64,000 nt of DNA from NCBI RefSeq assembly GCF_025370935.1, contig NC_133481.1:5669855-5733854 (forward strand), in the 5' to 3' direction. Each line of letters begins with the position of its first letter. Position 1 is the stretch's first letter. Of this stretch, positions 60,311 to 64,000 are shown one piece after another. Both the position numbers and the translations under genes were made by a program. Origin of the DNA: Choristoneura fumiferana. Taxonomy: Eukaryota; Arthropoda; Insecta; Lepidoptera; Tortricidae. The notes beneath the pieces were generated by a model. The model made no database searches, was not told the origin of the DNA, and saw nothing but the letters and a program-made list of their open reading frames with translations.

Positions 60311-60733
60311 TAGTTACTTATCTATTGCATTTTTTCGATTATCTGCAGGTTTATATACTGGTCCTTTGCAAATATATAAGTATTTTGTAGAAAAGAGTAA
60401 AATAATAAATAATAGACTACCAATGTTTGGTTTACTCTTTCCACCAATTCATGCTGAAGTGATTTACCAACGGAAAACAGTTTTTATTTAGTTTTTTCCG
60501 AATGATGAACGATTTCATTCGACATTTTTAGCACTATTCGAAAATTGATCGGTAGTTTTTTGCGTATTTTCAGTTAATTGAGTGATTCTGTTGGCAAAGC
60601 CCGATTTAAAGTGAAATACTCGTAGGTTTGTTCCGATTTGGATACAGAGATACTAATGATACTTTATTACTTTACTATAAAAAGATGTGTTAGAGCCATA
60701 TTATGTGGCATAAAGTCTACGAAAAGCTGTCAA
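60311..60733. other. Unassigned AT-rich DNA
   Basis: No gene or repeat recognised. Confidence 0.4.
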
Positions 60734-60800
60734 CAAAGAAAGAAAGAAAGAAAATACATTTATTCACAATACAAGACACAACAATAGTATTAAGTACAAA
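60734..60800 (-). mobile_element. (GAAA)n and reversed LINE tail
   Basis: (GAAA)n at 60734-60754, then TACATTTATTCACAATACAA, resembling a minus-strand LINE 3' end. Confidence 0.5.
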
Positions 60801-60924
60801 TAGACAACACGAAGGAAAGTATATAAAAAAAGTTGTTGACGCTACCAAGTTTATATATTTTTGAATATTGTTTTTTTGTAAAATGTAATACCTATTGATC
60901 TCTTTAAGATGAAACAACTAGCAC

Positions 60925-61052
60925 AATGTAACACTGCTCTAATGAACAAAAGTGTAGTTGTAATGGCTCCAAATCTATATAATAAATTACCTGTAACTAT
61001 AAAACTACATATATCAATAAAACCAAATCTATAAAACTATATAAACTGTATA
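60925..61052 (+). pseudogene. LINE ORF2 C-terminal fragment
   Basis: The plus strand gives NKSVVVMAPNLYNKLPVTIK, then a stop. 'G.KLYNKLP..IK' is the usual wording near the end of Jockey-like ORF2 proteins. Only about 35 codons remain. Confidence 0.6.
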
Positions 61053-61055
61053 ATC

Positions 61056-61172
61056 TTAGGCCTCTAGGTTGGCAACGCATCTGCAATACCCCTGGTGTTG
61101 CAGATGTTTATGGGCGGTGGTGATCTCTTACCATCAGGAGACCCACTTGCTCGTTTGCCATCCAGTCGACCT
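61056..61172 (+). mobile_element. LINE 3'-end/SINE-type fragment
   Basis: GGCCTCTAGGTTGGCAACGC, ATACCCCTGGTGTTGCAGAT, CTTACCATCAGGAGACCCAC and TTTGCCATCCAGTCG: same family as 50711-50999, opposite strand, truncated. Confidence 0.8.
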
Positions 61173-62223
61173 CAGGTCCTAATAAAATTAGATATTATGC
61201 CTTGCTAAACCAGTACCAGAACTAGTTAAGCAGTTGAATAAATTTCTTCAAAATAAATGTTATTACAATAGTGATCCTGTCATTGATTGCTGTTTTTACT
61301 GTTTGACTGACTTATATTAGTTTTGTATTATTTACATCTAAAAAAAAAAGAAATAACTTTGTACGTCACCGGCAAATCATAACTGTACTATTTTTAAACC
61401 AAATGTCATCTAGATATTATTATTATTCACCTGTAAGAACGAAATAAATATATTGGTATTTGTAAAAAGGCTTTAATATAAAATATATAATTTAGGTATG
61501 CAATGCATATTTTAAGGTATTAACTTATTCTGTTGTATTACTTGTGAATAAAAGGAAATTCTTTTTAATTACTACTAATTTTTCATTAATTAGTGGGTGC
61601 TGATTGAATGATGATAAATGTGTTTCTATTCCCAGGTACTCGTATGGGTGTCGGCACGAGAGTTTAACTCACGCACATAGCAACGTTTCATCTAATGAAA
61701 TCACAGGCGGCATTTTAACATTTGTTTCAAATTTTGGTTTCGGAGAAATTTTATACTAAACTTGGGAAACATTTGGGTTTTTTGTGCGAAATGGCAGTAC
61801 ACGGTGTGTAATCATTTAGTTTAACTCTCCTACCCAGTACCTACCCACACGTTATACATTCATTTTCGTTTAAAACCACTTTTCATGTATAACCAACCTT
61901 TCACTCAGACACGGTACCAGAGGCTCATACTCTGTAAAGTGGTGAAGCGAAAATACTCCTCGACGCGTGGAGCCTACTAGATGTCACTCTGTTCTGGCGG
62001 TGATTGCCCGGCCGTTAATTACTGCGTCGGCTGTGACACATATGATGTCGGAGTGGAGATGCGTCCGTTCAATTAAATTTCGAGCACGACCTGCCAACCG
62101 TATAAAAGCTTTTGGGAGGTATTTCTAATTATTATTTCTGGCATATCTGCCGACTGCTTTTAATTTGCCAATTAAAGGAATTTGTGGTTGCGGAGAGGCA
62201 AGGTAATTCGTCGTAGTTTGGTG
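61173..62223. other. Unique DNA with a GC-balanced island at 61950-62220
   Basis: The island contains several TAAT-type cores (GTTAATTACTG, TTCAATTAAAT, TCTAATTATT, GCCAATTAAAG) and CCGTATAAAAGC, a TATA-like word near 62098. This could be an enhancer or promoter region, but no adjacent exon is visible. Confidence 0.4.
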
Positions 62224-63797
62224 ATATCGCACCTTCGGTGAGACAAGGGCACAATTGTCGAAAAACCCAAAAACGAGTTAAGTATACACAAAGTTCTAAA
62301 AACTGTCTTTACATGGAGTAACAAAGACATCTATTAAATTCCGCGTTAAATCGCCAGAGGGCGAAAGTGACTTTGTCTCATTGGTGCGTTTCTTTGGTGT
62401 ATGTTGGCACGACAAAATCTTATTAGCCAGTTGCGCGACAGCCCGCGAGTGAAGAGATCGTTTGCTGGAGTAACGAGGGCGTAAAGGTAAATATGCATTT
62501 TGTTATTTAAATTTTTGGAAGAACAAAGTCACATTTGATGCACTTTTGCTTATAAAATGGTCACGCATTTGGAGATACAATAATTATGACTTTGTACTTC
62601 CAATAACCTTAAAACTTTTATAGTCTTAAATTCAAATTCAGCCTTGTTATTCCATTCCATTAAAAAAAAAACAATGTCATATAAACAATTATGACCTTAT
62701 TATTCCAATATTTGCTTGCAATAAAATAAATAATGACTATTAATGACGTTGTCGTTCCAATTATATTTTTATTTGAGCAGTCATAATTTACAATTATACT
62801 CCATTTAATTTAAGGTTTGAATTAACGGTCAAATTGTAACACACGTTTCTCGGTAATTCGAACACAAATGGACTAAAAATACCTACGTGTAGGTACATTT
62901 ATTAGCGGTATTTATTATGTTTTCATTATAAACAGAGCACAGCACTGCACGCACTGAGATTTTCATTCATTTTATTGCCATTTTAGCTGTTTTTCTAAAT
63001 GTGTATAATTTCCGTGTTAAACGCAGATTCAATCAGGTGGGTATCTTAGGAACTCTGAATGTCTTTTATCAATGCTCGGAGTAGCCATCATCAGACCACA
63101 GCCAAAGCACCGCTTAGTGAAGAACCAAGACATCAAAGTGACCTCATTTGTATGAAAGGTGGACTGTGGGCCATATTTTTTGCTGTGAGTGTATTAAGAT
63201 TTTTTTCTATGAAAATGACAGAAAAACTTTATAACAGTAAGTAATTGTTTTTGAAAAATATATTTTTTTGTTTTTAATTAAAGTATTTTATTTGTTTTAA
63301 ATAACTTTATTGTAATAAAAAAATGTAAAATCTACTAAGCATATACATCTACTAAGCTTTATTATAGTAGACAAGATTGCTGATTCCAAAGACTATTTCT
63401 ATTGATCTCTTGACTAAAGTAAACACAAAGTTCCTAGCCTTAATGTAAGTAATAAAAAATAAATATTTTATGAAAATTAACGAGTTTTTTTAACGAATAA
63501 TTAGTCGTAATTTTAGTTTAAACTTAGTCATAATTACAAATTGAATTAAATTTTGGTAGAACAAAGGCATATATGTACACCTTCGCTTAAAAAAAATAAT
63601 AATAAATGAATGAAGGGTTCCTAATTCCTATAAGCAATATTTCGCGATTCACAAAAGTATAAGGCTTTTTCCATGCGAAGATTAAAGCTATACGAGCAAA
63701 ACAATACAACATTGAACACAAAAAAATCTTAAAAATGTCTCTCCTGTAAAATCATAAAAAGTGTAGTAATGCCCTTGTCTCACCAAAGGTGCGATAT
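62224..63797. mobile_element. 1.57-kb TIR element with subterminal 16-bp repeats, unrecognised family
   Basis: Seen: inverted termini at 62224-62251 and 63770-63797, 28 bp with one mismatch (ATATCGCACCTT then [C/T]GGTGAGACAAGGGCA). The inner 16 bases of each terminus belong to a motif, TGGannnACAAnGnCA, that recurs inside. Plus orientation: 62314, 62466, 62516, 63554 (weaker 62405). Minus orientation: 62587, 62639, 62692, 62744 (weaker 62368). No frame above 61 aa, so no transposase is encoded. The flanks give no clear target duplication. Inference: a non-autonomous DNA transposon whose motif array would bind a transposase supplied in trans. Confidence 0.75.
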
Positions 63798-63893
63798 GGT
63801 CTTCTCAAGGCAACGATAAGACCGCAACTTATTGCCTACTCTGCATTTTGCCTTTGTAGGTTAACTTATTGTATTGATTTGCTGTGATCAATA
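63798..63893 (+). mobile_element. LINE-like 3' UTR fragment
   Basis: GGCAACGATAAGACCGCAAC ... CTGTGATCAATAAA, an ATAAA-ended block resembling 3' ends of lepidopteran LINEs. Confidence 0.5.
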
Positions 63894-63935
63894 AAAAATA
63901 CCTATTTGTATTGTACTGTAATGTCTGATTTAATA

Positions 63936-64000
63936 AATAAATATCATGGGACACTTGACACTAATTAACCTAGTCCCAAACTAAGCAAAGCTTGTACTTT
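63936..64000 (-). mobile_element. tRNA-derived SINE, minus strand, cut by window end
   Basis: AAATATCATGGGACACTTGA, then CTAGTCCCAAACTAAGCAAA: the tail half of the family at 44247-44510. The head lies beyond the window. Confidence 0.8.

Overview
The window looks like non-coding DNA from a moth or butterfly. It is AT-rich and crowded with repeats typical of Lepidoptera: Helitron termini of the A|TC...CTAG|T type, tRNA-derived SINEs with (GAT)n or AT-rich tails, eroded RTE- and Jockey/CR1-like LINE 3' ends, and many hairpin MITEs with TA or TWA target duplications. I found no host protein-coding gene, rRNA or functional tRNA. The longest open frames (127 aa or less) are low-complexity, repeat-derived or unrecognised, so I read the window as intergenic or deep intronic. 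The order and species cannot be fixed without a search.

Layout. 1-2100: a 5'-truncated LINE with a 15-bp target duplication, then a minus-strand Helitron (401-2094) carrying a 1.4-kb expanded minisatellite. 2200-9770: a GC-rich LTR-like block, a Helitron-like tandem region, an RTE LINE remnant, MITEs and microsatellites. 9775-33879: one 11-kb locus present twice, on either side of a 100-N gap. Copy A (9775-22482) runs into the gap and copy B (22583-33879) runs out of it. They are near-identical apart from transposon presence/absence and clustered indels. This is the geometry expected of two overlapping contigs or haplotypes left unmerged, so the 'duplication' is probably an assembly artefact showing two alleles. 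33880-44250: unique DNA, a Tc1-like MITE, SINEs, a LINE ORF2 remnant and a 560-bp palindrome. 44250-58240: SINEs, mini-Helitrons, MITEs, nested repeats and unique islands. 58240-64000: a full-length SINE, three LINE ORF2 remnants and a 1.57-kb terminal-inverted-repeat element.

The most interesting objects are two apparently non-autonomous DNA transposons, each with terminal inverted repeats of 24-28 bp plus its own short motif repeated inside in both orientations. At 9936-11767 the motif is TTTTCGTTACG. At 62224-63797 it is TGGannnACAAnGnCA, which also forms the inner part of the terminal repeats. The first has a clean empty site in copy B, which fixes its boundaries. Both have the architecture expected of transposase-binding arrays, and I do not recognise either family.
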